Positions 1 through 8,458 of a stretch of DNA of 37,024 bases are shown piece after piece. Position numbers and translations under genes: made by a program. The notes under the pieces were generated by a model. It was given only the letters and a program-made list of their open reading frames with translations. It had not been told where the DNA came from and made no database searches. Every line of letters starts with the position of its first letter. Within the stretch, counting starts at the first letter, position 1. The stretch lies in NCBI RefSeq assembly GCF_003335505.1, contig NZ_QPEX01000038.1, positions 1 through 37,024 of the forward strand, read 5' to 3'. This DNA comes from Bremerella cremea. Its GTDB lineage: Bacteria > Planctomycetota > Planctomycetia > Pirellulales > Pirellulaceae.

Positions 1-46
1 GACCGGCTGAGTGAACCGAAGGAGGCAGGGGAAACTTTAACGTGAA

Positions 47-78
47 AATCTTTTTTGCCGCGCGCGGCAAAAAAGATT
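47..78. repeat. 32-bp perfect palindrome
   Basis: The left arm (47-62) is exactly the reverse complement of the right arm (63-78). The GC-rich centre GCCGCGCGCGGC is flanked by six T on the left and six A on the right, then AATC/GATT. It would form a 16-bp stem with a minimal loop in RNA, or a cruciform in DNA. The T and A tracts are inside the stem, and no T-tract follows the stem on either strand, so it is not a textbook intrinsic terminator. It could still stop transcripts arriving from either side, or be a protein-binding site. No gene can be assigned to positions 1-254. Confidence 0.75.
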
Positions 79-193
79 CCAGAGTCAGGCTGAAAATCAA
101 TTGTGCGCAACTTGACGGACACTACCTATTCCCAAGAGTCAAATCACTTAGCTGCGGGCAACCCTTCTCCGTGTGTTTACGCGTTAACAACAT

Positions 194-211
194 GCTCACG
201 CAGACGTGAGC
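194..211. repeat. Short inverted repeat (REP-like hairpin)
   Basis: GCTCACG (194-200), a 4-nt loop CAGA, and CGTGAGC (205-211) form a perfect 7-bp stem. It lies 44 bp beyond the stop of the minus-strand gene that ends at 255, so it may mark the 3' end of that transcript. Its architecture (a GTCACG/CGTGAC-like stem with a GCA-containing loop) resembles the hairpin at 7537-7553. This suggests the same class of short dispersed palindrome, which is inference. Confidence 0.5.
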
Positions 212-254
212 GTGGCACCGTGGTTTGGCGGTATTGAAGGTGATGGGTTTCGTC

Positions 255-1085
255 TTATTTCACCAGTTCCCGCCGCACGTTGGCCACGCCAAATAGGTTT
301 TCTTGTAGCGACTCTTTTGCGTCTAGTTCGTTGCGGTGGTCGAGGATGCCGATGGGGCCTTGGTAGCCGCTGTCGAGGACCGTTTGAATCATTGCTCGCT
401 CGTGCTTGCCTTTGCCGATACCTAAGATCTTCGGTTGCGCCGTGTCGTTCATGCCGTTAAGGTTGACGCATAGGAGGTAGGGTTGCATTTGCTGGAAGCT
501 GGCGGCGAAGTTGGCGATGTGGTCGTGTCCGTGGTGAAAGTTGTAGACGATGCCGACGTTCTTGTGGCCGGCTTGGCGCATCGCCTGGCAGACGGCGACC
601 ATGTTTTGCGGCTCGCCTGACCAGCCGCCGTGGTTATAGATCCCCAGTTGGCAGCCCAACGCTTCGGCTTGCTCGGCCAGCGGCTTAAGTTTATTGACGG
701 CGTCGGCCACTTTCGCCTCTTGGCTGGCACCCTCAGGCTGCGGAAGCATCAGCCAGATTTGTGGATGCAAGTCGTACTTCTTAAACAGCTGGAATGCCTC
801 TTCATGAAAGCCCCAAAAGGCGAAGAACTCGATTCCTTGTTTTTTATAAGCTTGAATCTCTTGTTCGAACGTGGGGACATGCTCGGCCCGCCAATCGTAG
901 GCGCTGCGCTGGATGCCTAATTCATGCAGCATTTCTGCTCGCTGCTCAGGCGTTCGCTTCGCGGCATCAAAGGGCACAATACACCACGCCACCAGGTTCT
1001 CTGGCCGCAGCGGATCGGCAGCTTGCAGGGTACCAATCGCAAGAGTGCCAAGGATGGTTGCGATGATGAGGGCACGATTTCGCAT
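255..1085 (-). CDS. Secreted sugar phosphate isomerase/epimerase-like TIM-barrel protein
   Basis: 276 residues. The chosen ATG at 1085 gives an immediate signal peptide (basic MRNR, then hydrophobic residues to about Ala22). The longer open frame to 1163 would add 26 residues of non-signal sequence. The body resembles the xylose isomerase-like TIM-barrel superfamily (AP endonuclease 2 fold): alternating beta segments such as the one ending in FFAFWG, the IYNHGGW and IVYNFHHGHDH segments rich in possible metal ligands, and a C-terminal GPIGILDHRNELDA segment followed by an N-L-F-G-V helix, typical of planctomycete members. Members act on sugars or inositols with a divalent metal; the substrate here cannot be read. 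It stands alone, divergent from the DUF1592-family gene across a 224-bp gap (1086-1309). I found no convincing promoter or strong ribosome site there. Confidence 0.8.
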   Translation of the reverse strand: MRNRALIIATILGTLAIGTLQAADPLRPENLVAWCIVPFDAAKRTPEQRAEMLHELGIQRSAYDWRAEHVPTFEQEIQAYKKQGIEFFAFWGFHEEAFQLFKKYDLHPQIWLMLPQPEGASQEAKVADAVNKLKPLAEQAEALGCQLGIYNHGGWSGEPQNMVAVCQAMRQAGHKNVGIVYNFHHGHDHIANFAASFQQMQPYLLCVNLNGMNDTAQPKILGIGKGKHERAMIQTVLDSGYQGPIGILDHRNELDAKESLQENLFGVANVRRELVK

Positions 1086-1309
1086 AGATAGGCTTTCAGA
1101 CGGAAGGCAAATTAAAAAGCATCGAATTGGCTTTATCTTGCCTGACAGGCCCAGGCAAGGCAACTCGGCAGGGGCGAACGTGATGATTCGGCGAAATTGT
1201 CTAGTCCAACCCTTGCGGAAGCATTACAATCGGGAAGTGCTTTCGGTTTAATCGACCTGCGCACCCTCCCGCCTTCCTACTTTCCCTCCCCAACGAGCGC
1301 ACACGTCCA

Positions 1310-4300
1310 ATGCTCTTCGCACCACGGATTACTATTGGCTTGTTCTTGCTGGCTGTGTTCTTGCGGCCACAATTGCTTTGGGCGGAACCGAACGCTTCGT
1401 TCGATCGCCTGGCAACTCAGTACCAACAACGTGTCGCCCCGCTGCTGAAGACCTACTGCAACGATTGCCATTCAACCGCCGACAAGCAAGGGGAACTCGA
1501 TTTAGAAAAGTACGCCGACTTGGCCGCCATTCGGCACGATCCGGCGGCCTGGCAAAAGGTAGAGCAAATGGTTCGCTTGGGGGAAATGCCGCCAGAAGAT
1601 AGCGAACCACTTTCGCCCACCGAAAAGAAAGAACTGTTGGCGTGGGTGCAAGATTACTTGGTTACCGAGGCCAAAGCGAACGCTGGCGATCCTGGCCCGG
1701 TGATGCTGCGGCGATTGAACAACGACGAATATACCTACACCATCCGGGACTTGACCGGTGCCCCGTTAGAACCGGCCAAAGAGTTTCCGGTGGATGGCGC
1801 CGCCGGCGAAGGGTTCACCAATACCGGCAACGCATTGGTCATGTCCCCTTCGCTGGTGCGCAAGTACCTCGACGCTGGCAAGGCGATCGCCGATCATGCT
1901 GTGCTGCTGCCGGATGGTTTTCGCTTCTCAGCAGGCGAAACGCGACGTGATTTCACCGATGAAATTTTAGCCGAGATCCGCGAGATTTACTTTCATCATA
2001 TTCGCGATGTCGGCAACGCGCATGCGCTCGATCGCTGGAATGTGAAAGACCCGAAAACGATTATGGCCGCCGAAGGTCGCATCGATTTAGAACCTTACTT
2101 CGCCGCACTGATTCGTCATCGTTCGCAACTAACCGAAGACATCGACCAAGCGACTTTGCTGGCCCAGCAAGAGAATCTGAACGCCAAATACTTCACGCTG
2201 TTGGCTCACATGCTGTTGGCTGCTGAGCCAAATTCCCCCTTGCTGGCCGACCTGCGCCAACGATTTCAAGCGGCAGACGAAAGCCAGGCGGCAGCGCTGG
2301 CGCAAACGGTACGGGCCTGGCAAGATGCGGTTTGGAAGTTCAATTCGGTCGGTCATTTCGGCAGCATTCGCCCTTGGCAAGAAGCGACGAACCCAATTGT
2401 TCGGCAGCAAGAGTTTCGGGGGAAACTCAATTCGGCAGAAGCAGTAACGCTGTCACTCAATGCGATTCCGGTTACTGACACCGCTGCCACGGCAGACGTG
2501 ATTTGGCGTCGGCCTCGCCTTGAACGCCCCGGCTTGCCTCCGATTTTGCTTCGCGACCTAGAGACTACCATCGCGGCCGTAAAGGAAGCGCGGCAGGAAG
2601 TGATCAGCCGCACGCCCGATTATTTAGCCGCCGCATACCAGATTCAACAAAGCGCCGCACCGACGGACCTGACTGCGGTGGCCGCACAGCATTCACTCAA
2701 TCCGCAGCTACTTACCCGCTGGCTCGACCTGTTAGAAATTTCGTACCGGGGTGAAGCGGCGATCACTTCGCACTTGCCCCAACGCTTAAGCAACATTGCT
2801 GGCCAGCCGAATATCAACGGTTGGGGTAGCCCTGGGCTCGATGCGTTGTCGGTGGCGGCGAATCCCACGGATAGCACGGTTCACATTCCTGGCGAACTGC
2901 GGCCGCATGCGGTGACCATGCACCCGCGACCGGAACGTTGGATCGCCGCCGGCTGGCGAAGCCCAATCACGGGAAACGTCTCGGTAGAAGCGCACGTGCG
3001 CGATGCCCACAGTGCGTGCGGCAACGGGGTGAGTTGGTGGTTGGAACATCATCGCGGCAGCAAAATCACGGTACTGGCCAGCGGCGACGTTGACTCTGGC
3101 GGCGAGGCTACCACGGCCCCGATTGCCAGCCTGGAGCAAAACTTGGGCGATGCAATCGTGCTGAAAATCGGACCTCGGGCGGGGAGTCATGTTTGCGATT
3201 TGACCGAGGTTGATCTGACCATCACTGAGGTTGCCGAGAACGGTAAGACGTGGCAGCTTTCAGCCGACTGTGCCGATCGCCTGGGCGAGGCGAACCCGCT
3301 TGCCGACCGCTTCGGCAACGAGGCGACGTGGCACTTTTTCTATGGGCGCATGGACGAGCAAGCCGAACCCAGCCAGCTTCCGCCAGACTCGCTGCTAGCC
3401 AAGTGGAAAACCGCTTCCAGCGCCGAACAAGCCCAAGCCATCGCGCATGAAATCGAGCAACGCTTCGCGAAAGCGGCTGGCGAGGGGCAGCTAGAAGAAA
3501 GCGATTACCTGTACGCCGACTTGCTGGCCAGTGCTGGCCAGCTGCTGGGCAGCATCGTTGTTCAGGCAAAGTCTGGCGGAAGTGAAGACCTTGTCGCCAG
3601 TCTGCCCGCCGCCGTTTCGGTGAGCCTGCCGGGCGCGATGTGGCCCGGGGCGGAATTCGTAACGAGCGTGGAAGTTCCCCCCGGAGGTCCAGCAATCCAA
3701 GCAGAAGTCGGTAACCAACCGCTGGCCGAACAGCATCTTATCCCAGGCAAGCCCATCGTCATTCCCCCAGGCCCTTCAGCCGAGGCTTCCATCGTTGCCG
3801 CCCTGAATGACTTTCGGCATTACTTCCCGGCGATTGTTTGTTACCCGCAGATTGTGCCGGTGGACGAAGGGGTAACGCTGGTTCTCTTTCATCGTGAAGA
3901 CGAACAGCTTTCGCGTTTGATGCTCAGCGACGAAGAGCATGCCCGGCTCGACCGTTTGTGGGGCGAGCTACGTTACGTCAGCCGCGATGCCCTGGATATT
4001 ACGGTTGCTCTGGAACAGTTGCTCGAATTCGCGACCCAAGATGGCGATCCCACCATCTTCGAGCCCCTCCGCGAGCCGATCAAGAACCGGGCTATCGCGT
4101 TCAGGCAGCAGTTGATCGATACCCAGCCGGCGCATGTCGATGCGTTGGTTCGCTTCACCGAGAAAGCGTATCGCCGTCCATTAACCCCTCGCGACGAGCA
4201 AACCATTCGCGAACTGTACGCCGAACTGCGTGCCCAGAAGCAACCGCACGAAGAGGCAATTAAGTTGTCGCTGGCCCGCATTCTCGCTTCGCCTGGATTC

Positions 4301-5380
4301 CTTTATCGAGCCGAGATCCCTGGCCCAGGGAAAGAGGCTCGGCCGGTCGACAACTATGAACTGGCAACCCGCTTAAGTTACTTCCTCTGGTCGACCACCC
4401 CTGACGAAACGCTCCGCGAGTTGGCGGCGGCCGGAAAGCTACAAGACGATGCCATTCTAGAAGAGCAAACCAAGCGGATGCTACAAGACGAACGTATCCG
4501 CCGCCTGGCGATTCAGTTCGCGTGCCAATGGCTGCATGTCCGCGACTTCGATCAGTTCGACGAAAAGAGCGAGCAGCATTATCCGCAGTTCGCCGAACTA
4601 CGTGGGCCAATGTACGAAGAGTCGGTTTTGTTCTTCGAGGATATGTTCCGCAACAACGGCTCGATCCTCGATATCTTAACCGCCGATCACACCTTCTTAA
4701 ACGAAGAGCTGGCCCAGCATTACGGAATTCCTGAGGTGCAAGGGGAACAGTGGCGAAAGGTGGAAGGGGTGCGGCAATTTGGTCGAGGCGGCATTTTGAC
4801 GCAAGCTACCGTGCTGGCGAAAAACTCTGGCGCGTCGCGGACGAGCCCGATTTTACGCGGGAACTGGATTTCAGAAACGCTGCTGGGGGAACGCCTGCCC
4901 CGGCCACCTTTGAATGTGCCGGTCCTGCCAGAAACGGCCCCCGCAGGGCTGACCGAGCGACAACTGATTGAAAAACATAGTAGCGTCGCTGAGTGTGCCA
5001 AGTGCCATAAGCGGATCGATCCGTACGGCTTCGCCCTGGAAAGTTACGACACCATCGGCGCGCTGCGTTCGGAAGACCAAAGCGGCCTTAAAATCGATGC
5101 CACAACCACGCTGATGGATGGCACCCCCATCGACGGCATGGAGGGCATTCGCGATTACATTGCCAACCAACGCCGCGAAACGTTCGTCAAACAATTTTGC
5201 AAAAAGCTGCTCGGCTACGCGTTGGGACGCTCGGTGCGGCTTTCCGACCAGCCGCTGTTAGATGAAATCTATGACGACCTGCAGCAAAACGACTTCCGCG
5301 TGCAGATCGCGATTGAACGTATCGTACTGAGCCCGCAGTTTCGTGAGATTCGCGGCAACGAATTTTCAGGGATCGAGTAA
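1310..5380 (+). CDS. DUF1592-family cytochrome-like protein (PSD1-type, two CxxCH motifs)
   Basis: 1356 residues with an N-terminal signal peptide (about 1-25). A c-type heme motif CNDCH sits at residues 50-54 within a planctomycete-type cytochrome domain. A DUF1587-like segment begins near residue 130 (RRLNNDEYTYTIRDLTG). The C-terminal third shows the usual order: DUF1595 (about 943-1005), DUF1592 (1013-1140), DUF1588 (1154-1255) with a second motif CAKCH at 1229-1233, and DUF1585 (1278-1350). The protein is clearly longer than the more common versions because of a long middle region (about 200-930) that I cannot assign. The family is secreted and presumed redox-active, but its reaction is not established. 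No strong Shine-Dalgarno precedes the ATG; the start was chosen for the signal peptide. It is followed after 23 bp by the DUF1552 gene, the usual partner. Confidence 0.92.
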   Translation: MLFAPRITIGLFLLAVFLRPQLLWAEPNASFDRLATQYQQRVAPLLKTYCNDCHSTADKQGELDLEKYADLAAIRHDPAAWQKVEQMVRLGEMPPEDSEPLSPTEKKELLAWVQDYLVTEAKANAGDPGPVMLRRLNNDEYTYTIRDLTGAPLEPAKEFPVDGAAGEGFTNTGNALVMSPSLVRKYLDAGKAIADHAVLLPDGFRFSAGETRRDFTDEILAEIREIYFHHIRDVGNAHALDRWNVKDPKTIMAAEGRIDLEPYFAALIRHRSQLTEDIDQATLLAQQENLNAKYFTLLAHMLLAAEPNSPLLADLRQRFQAADESQAAALAQTVRAWQDAVWKFNSVGHFGSIRPWQEATNPIVRQQEFRGKLNSAEAVTLSLNAIPVTDTAATADVIWRRPRLERPGLPPILLRDLETTIAAVKEARQEVISRTPDYLAAAYQIQQSAAPTDLTAVAAQHSLNPQLLTRWLDLLEISYRGEAAITSHLPQRLSNIAGQPNINGWGSPGLDALSVAANPTDSTVHIPGELRPHAVTMHPRPERWIAAGWRSPITGNVSVEAHVRDAHSACGNGVSWWLEHHRGSKITVLASGDVDSGGEATTAPIASLEQNLGDAIVLKIGPRAGSHVCDLTEVDLTITEVAENGKTWQLSADCADRLGEANPLADRFGNEATWHFFYGRMDEQAEPSQLPPDSLLAKWKTASSAEQAQAIAHEIEQRFAKAAGEGQLEESDYLYADLLASAGQLLGSIVVQAKSGGSEDLVASLPAAVSVSLPGAMWPGAEFVTSVEVPPGGPAIQAEVGNQPLAEQHLIPGKPIVIPPGPSAEASIVAALNDFRHYFPAIVCYPQIVPVDEGVTLVLFHREDEQLSRLMLSDEEHARLDRLWGELRYVSRDALDITVALEQLLEFATQDGDPTIFEPLREPIKNRAIAFRQQLIDTQPAHVDALVRFTEKAYRRPLTPRDEQTIRELYAELRAQKQPHEEAIKLSLARILASPGFLYRAEIPGPGKEARPVDNYELATRLSYFLWSTTPDETLRELAAAGKLQDDAILEEQTKRMLQDERIRRLAIQFACQWLHVRDFDQFDEKSEQHYPQFAELRGPMYEESVLFFEDMFRNNGSILDILTADHTFLNEELAQHYGIPEVQGEQWRKVEGVRQFGRGGILTQATVLAKNSGASRTSPILRGNWISETLLGERLPRPPLNVPVLPETAPAGLTERQLIEKHSSVAECAKCHKRIDPYGFALESYDTIGALRSEDQSGLKIDATTTLMDGTPIDGMEGIRDYIANQRRETFVKQFCKKLLGYALGRSVRLSDQPLLDEIYDDLQQNDFRVQIAIERIVLSPQFREIRGNEFSGIE

Positions 5381-5403
5381 CCACCACTCAAGGAAACCAA
5401 ACC

Positions 5404-6711
5404 ATGAAACGCAATTTCACACGCCGTACGATGCTACGCGGTCTCGGGGTGAGCATGGCCTTGCCGTGGATGGAATCGATTCCCGTGTGGGGAGAAACAA
5501 CGTCCTCCTCCGCCGAGCCGCAATCGGAAGCTCCGCTACGTTTTGGCGTGATGTTCGCTGGCAACGGGTTCCATCGCGACCACTTCTGGGCCAAAGGAGA
5601 AGGGGCCGATATGGAGATCGGTCAGGTACTGGAACCACTCGACCCGTACAAAGACAAGCTGCTATTCATTCGCGGTTTGTACAACGCCGAAGCCCTCAAA
5701 GGCAACATTCACAGTTCGCAAACCGGCAACTTGCTCTCCGGGGCTCCGCTCTCCTCTGGGGGCGAAATTCGCTCCGGCACGAGCATCGACCAGGTGCTCG
5801 CCCAACAGTACGGTCACGATACGAAAGTGCCAAGCTTGGTGCTGGGCTGCGAAAAGTCGAACCCGTCGGTGCATAAGAATTATTCGATGCTCTACAGTTC
5901 GCACATTTCGTGGAGCTCGCCCACCACGCCCACCCCGCTGGAACTTTACCCGGCGTTGGCATTCGATCGCTTGTTTCAAGACGGAGCGAAGCGGGAAGAG
6001 AAAAGCGTGCTCGATGCGATTTTGGGGGATGCCCAAGACCTGCGACGCAACATCAGTCAGGCCGATCGCCGCAAGCTCGACGAATACCTCGATTCGGTGC
6101 GCGACGTCGAACAGCGGATCGACCGTGCCGGCAAGCGGGGCGAAATGCAAGGTTGGAAGCCGCCACTTGCCAAGCCAAACATCGCCCGCCCGGCCGATGG
6201 TATTCCCCAAGACATCGCCGAACACATGAAGCTGATGTGCGACATCATGGTGCTGGGCTTCCAAACCGACGCCACCCGCGTCTGCACGTTGAAGCTGAAC
6301 AACGACCATTCGTCGCTCCGATTTTCCAACTTGGGGATCGACTACATGATCCACCATCTGCTTTCGCACCAGGAATCGGAAGACTGGCTCAAGGTCAACC
6401 AGTTCTTCTTCCAGCAGCTTGCGTACGTTGCCAAGCGGCTCAGCGAAACGCAAGAAGGGGAACGGACCACGCTCGACAACACGATGATCATGTTCTGCTC
6501 GAGCATGCTCGCCGGCAGCCAGCACGACGCCACCAAGTTGCCGGTGGTCATCCTGGGTGGCGGCGGTGGCAAGCTGAAAACCGGTCGCACGCTCGATTAC
6601 CTTGATCAGCCTAATCGCAAGATGTGCAGCTTGTACCTCTCGCTGATGGACAAGTTTGGCATCCACAAAGACGAGTTCGGCGACTCAAACGAGCGTCTGG
6701 CCGACATTTAA
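5404..6711 (+). CDS. DUF1552 domain protein with Tat-type signal
   Basis: 435 residues. The N-terminus carries a twin-arginine signal (TRRTMLRGLGV followed by a hydrophobic stretch), so export in folded form is likely. The body is a DUF1552 protein, a secreted family related to DUF1501 and alkaline-phosphatase-like sulfatase folds. Family-type segments include FGVMFAGNGFHRDHFWAKGEG near the start of the mature protein and a HHLLSHQ segment near residue 318. An AAGGAAA Shine-Dalgarno lies about 8 nt before the ATG. The DUF1592-family gene ends 23 bp upstream, so the two are very probably co-transcribed. The DUF1592/DUF1552 pair is recurrent in planctomycetes. A role in breakdown of complex polymers has been suggested for such pairs, but nothing in this sequence fixes a substrate. 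Confidence 0.92.
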   Translation: MKRNFTRRTMLRGLGVSMALPWMESIPVWGETTSSSAEPQSEAPLRFGVMFAGNGFHRDHFWAKGEGADMEIGQVLEPLDPYKDKLLFIRGLYNAEALKGNIHSSQTGNLLSGAPLSSGGEIRSGTSIDQVLAQQYGHDTKVPSLVLGCEKSNPSVHKNYSMLYSSHISWSSPTTPTPLELYPALAFDRLFQDGAKREEKSVLDAILGDAQDLRRNISQADRRKLDEYLDSVRDVEQRIDRAGKRGEMQGWKPPLAKPNIARPADGIPQDIAEHMKLMCDIMVLGFQTDATRVCTLKLNNDHSSLRFSNLGIDYMIHHLLSHQESEDWLKVNQFFFQQLAYVAKRLSETQEGERTTLDNTMIMFCSSMLAGSQHDATKLPVVILGGGGGKLKTGRTLDYLDQPNRKMCSLYLSLMDKFGIHKDEFGDSNERLADI

Positions 6712-6799
6712 CCCACACGCTCGACTTCCCGTCGGCCCGCTCAGAGTGGTCAACGGGGTACTTCGTAGCGACTAAAGCGCTTAAATAAAGTGAAACGAA

Positions 6800-7102
6800 G
6801 TGAAGTTCAGCTTGCGTAATTTATTTTTGATATTATCTATTCTTTGCGTGACATGTGCTTGTCTACTCCCATTGGCAGACTGGATATCTGTTCAGGTTGA
6901 GAGTTATGTTTTCATCCGGGAGATAGAGCGACTTAGGCAAATCCAGGCTGCTGCTAATGTAGATTCCTTTGGGGTTCTAGATGGAACTCCAATTTCAGAC
7001 GATGAAATGGATGAAATTCGCGAATGGGTCAGAAACCTGAGGGAGCACACTGCCGATGGCGAATGTCCATCTTGTATAAACGAGACCGATCTGAACGAAT
7101 AA
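6800..7102 (+). CDS. Small AT-rich membrane-anchored hypothetical protein
   Basis: 100 residues starting at GTG; no in-frame ATG is near and only a weak purine run precedes it. Residues 4-27 form one hydrophobic helix (LRNLFLILSILCVTCACLL), either a membrane anchor or a signal peptide. The rest is soluble and acidic, with Glu/Asp-rich helices and a late CPSC pair. I do not recognise a domain. A hand count gives about 43% G+C across the gene, against about 60% in the adjoining genes, so base use differs from its surroundings. It lies 88 bp after the DUF1552 gene and directly before a palindrome-rich region. It could be a recently acquired or fast-evolving orphan, or a decayed gene fragment. 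Confidence 0.5.
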   Translation: MKFSLRNLFLILSILCVTCACLLPLADWISVQVESYVFIREIERLRQIQAAANVDSFGVLDGTPISDDEMDEIREWVRNLREHTADGECPSCINETDLNE

Positions 7103-7142
7103 GCCAGGGTGCCCCGGGCATTTTGCCCGGGTTGGTTTGGCT
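7102..7142 (+). terminator. Strong hairpin directly after the small orphan gene
   Basis: CCCGGGCA (7113-7120), loop TTT, and TGCCCGGG (7124-7131) form a perfect 8-bp GC-rich stem. An outer stem is possible between AGCCA (7102-7106) and TGGCT (7138-7142). It begins at the stop codon of the gene ending at 7102, which suits a terminator, but no T-tract follows. It may instead be a dispersed REP-like palindrome that happens to sit here. Confidence 0.5.
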
Positions 7143-7296
7143 GTGGTTTGAAGTAGGCGACGAATTAGTATTAGCCGAGTACCTGGCCGTCGTCACGGAG
7201 CATTAAGTTGAGGAACGCACCATGTCCTGCGAATCGGCGCTGGGTTGATCGTCGCGTGGAATCGCAAATAGAGGGCGTTGTCAATTTCAAACCACG

Positions 7297-7402
7297 TTTA
7301 TTGATGTCTGCGCACGTAATCTCAAATTACTCAGTCTATGCACGGATTACGGGGATTCCGTTGGTCACCCCTGTTTGATTAGCAGCGCAGTCCTCAATAG
7401 AT
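7297..7402 (+). repeat. Degenerate interspersed repeat, copy A
   Basis: This copy aligns in direct orientation with 8459-8570. By-eye alignment gives 19 of 24 matches in the first block (TTATTGAT, CTGCGC and GTAAT are shared) and about two-thirds identity over the last 60 positions (CAC, TTCCGTTGG, CGCAG and AATAG are shared). The 20-24 bases between these blocks align poorly. Neither copy has a clean reading frame. The two copies flank the PPK2 gene. Confidence 0.55.
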
Positions 7403-7453
7403 GGCCATTGCGTTGCCACGCTTGGTGTGTTGGGAAGTCACCAAGCAAACTCT

Positions 7454-7471
7454 GGTGCGTCAAGACGCACC
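7454..7471. repeat. REP-like palindrome GGTGCGTC-aa-GACGCACC
   Basis: An 8-bp perfect stem with a 2-nt centre, followed by CCTACG. The hairpin at 7537-7553 is likewise followed by CCTACG, which suggests both belong to one element type of the form palindrome plus CCTACG tail. Confidence 0.55.
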
Positions 7472-7536
7472 CTACGAGTTTTGGGATTGGCGTGAGGGAT
7501 GTTGAATACGTTTTATCGACCACTAATCCGCTCTGC

Positions 7537-7553
7537 GTCACGCGCAGCGTGAC
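7537..7553. repeat. REP-like palindrome GTCACGC-gca-GCGTGAC
   Basis: A 7-bp perfect stem with a 3-nt loop, followed by CCTACGG. It ends 20 bp from the stop codon of the minus-strand PPK2 gene, so it may also act as that gene's transcript end. Confidence 0.55.
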
Positions 7554-7573
7554 CTACGGGAAGGGAAGCGTGG

Positions 7574-8416
7574 TTATTCGTCGTTTTCTTTCTTCACTTC
7601 GTCGTGATACAAGCGGCGGATTTCTTTCAGGTCGACCGTTGGTTCGGGGAACTGCATCTGAAACGACTCGAATGCGGCCACCAAGATGCGGGCGACAACT
7701 AAGTTGCGGAACCATTTGCGGTTCGAAGGGATGATGAACCAAGGGGCGTACTCGGTACTGCAGCGGCGCAGTGCTTCTTCAAACGCTTTGGTGTATTCAT
7801 CCCAGAAGGGACGCTCGGAATAGTCGCTTTCGCTGATCTTCCAATTTTTGGCTGGCTTGTCCAATCGTTTTTTGAAACGCTCGAGCTGTTCTTCCTGATC
7901 GATGTGCAGATAGAACTTTAAGATATGCGTACCGTTTTCGTGCAGCATCTTTTCGAAGTTGTTGATCTGCTCGTACCGTTTCGACCAGACTTCTTTCGGC
8001 ACGATGTTGTGAACCCGTTGTACGAGGACGTCTTCGTAGTGCGAACGGTTGAAGACCGTGATATGTCCCAGACCAGGGGTCACTTTGTGGCAGCGCCACA
8101 AAAAGTCGTGCTCGGCTTCTTCCTTGGAGGGCACCTTGAAGCTAACCACGCGGCACCCTTGCGGGTTCATCGCGCGAAAGACATGCCGGACCGTGCCATC
8201 TTTACCGGCGGCGTCGCGGCCTTGCAGGACCACTAAGAGCGAACGTTTCCGCTCGGCGTACATTTGATATTGCAGGTCGCGAATCCGTTCGCGGAGGTGA
8301 ATGGTCTCTTGCTCGGCCTCTTGCCGTTCGTTGTGCAGCTTCTTATGGGAAGGGTCAAACTTATCGAGATCAACCTTGCTACCAGGCGTCACGCGGAAAC
8401 GTTCGTAATAATCCAT
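7574..8416 (-). CDS. ppk2: PPK2-family polyphosphate kinase / polyphosphate:nucleotide phosphotransferase
   Basis: 280 residues, normal for a one-domain PPK2. Walker A is GRDAAGKDG at residues 66-74, and the Walker B/catalytic segment ITVFNRSHYEDV is at 119-130. The SFKVPSKEEAEHDFLWR segment between them is typical of the PPK2-related group that phosphorylates AMP or ADP from polyphosphate. The exact nucleotide preference is not readable. The family links inorganic polyphosphate to nucleotide pools in the cytoplasm. The ATG at 8416 is preferred over an ATG ten codons upstream because GAGGTG lies 4 nt before it. The gene is monocistronic and flanked by degenerate direct repeats at 7297-7402 and 8459-8570. 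Confidence 0.93.
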   Translation of the reverse strand: MDYYERFRVTPGSKVDLDKFDPSHKKLHNERQEAEQETIHLRERIRDLQYQMYAERKRSLLVVLQGRDAAGKDGTVRHVFRAMNPQGCRVVSFKVPSKEEAEHDFLWRCHKVTPGLGHITVFNRSHYEDVLVQRVHNIVPKEVWSKRYEQINNFEKMLHENGTHILKFYLHIDQEEQLERFKKRLDKPAKNWKISESDYSERPFWDEYTKAFEEALRRCSTEYAPWFIIPSNRKWFRNLVVARILVAAFESFQMQFPEPTVDLKEIRRLYHDEVKKENDE

Positions 8417-8458
8417 CCAGCACCTCGCGGATTTCAAAGGGTGCAAAAATATTGGCGA

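Larger units (their letters stand above)
7103..7573. other. Gene-free, palindrome-rich intergenic region
   Basis: 471 bp lie between the orphan gene and the 3' end of the PPK2 gene. No open frame here looks real. The region holds three short perfect hairpins (7113-7131, 7454-7471, 7537-7553) and one copy of a degenerate repeat (7297-7402) whose second copy is at 8459-8570. It is a landing site for short interspersed elements rather than a coding or obvious promoter region. Confidence 0.6.

Noticed and set aside
5662..6666. 334-residue open frame antisense to the DUF1552 gene
   Set aside because: Shadow of a high-GC coding sequence; composition is not protein-like and the sense strand encodes a clear DUF1552 protein.
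7375..7734. 119-residue plus-strand open frame running into the PPK2 gene
   Set aside because: It starts inside the degenerate repeat, passes through two palindromes and overlaps the 3' end of ppk2 antisense; a repeat-derived frame rather than a gene.
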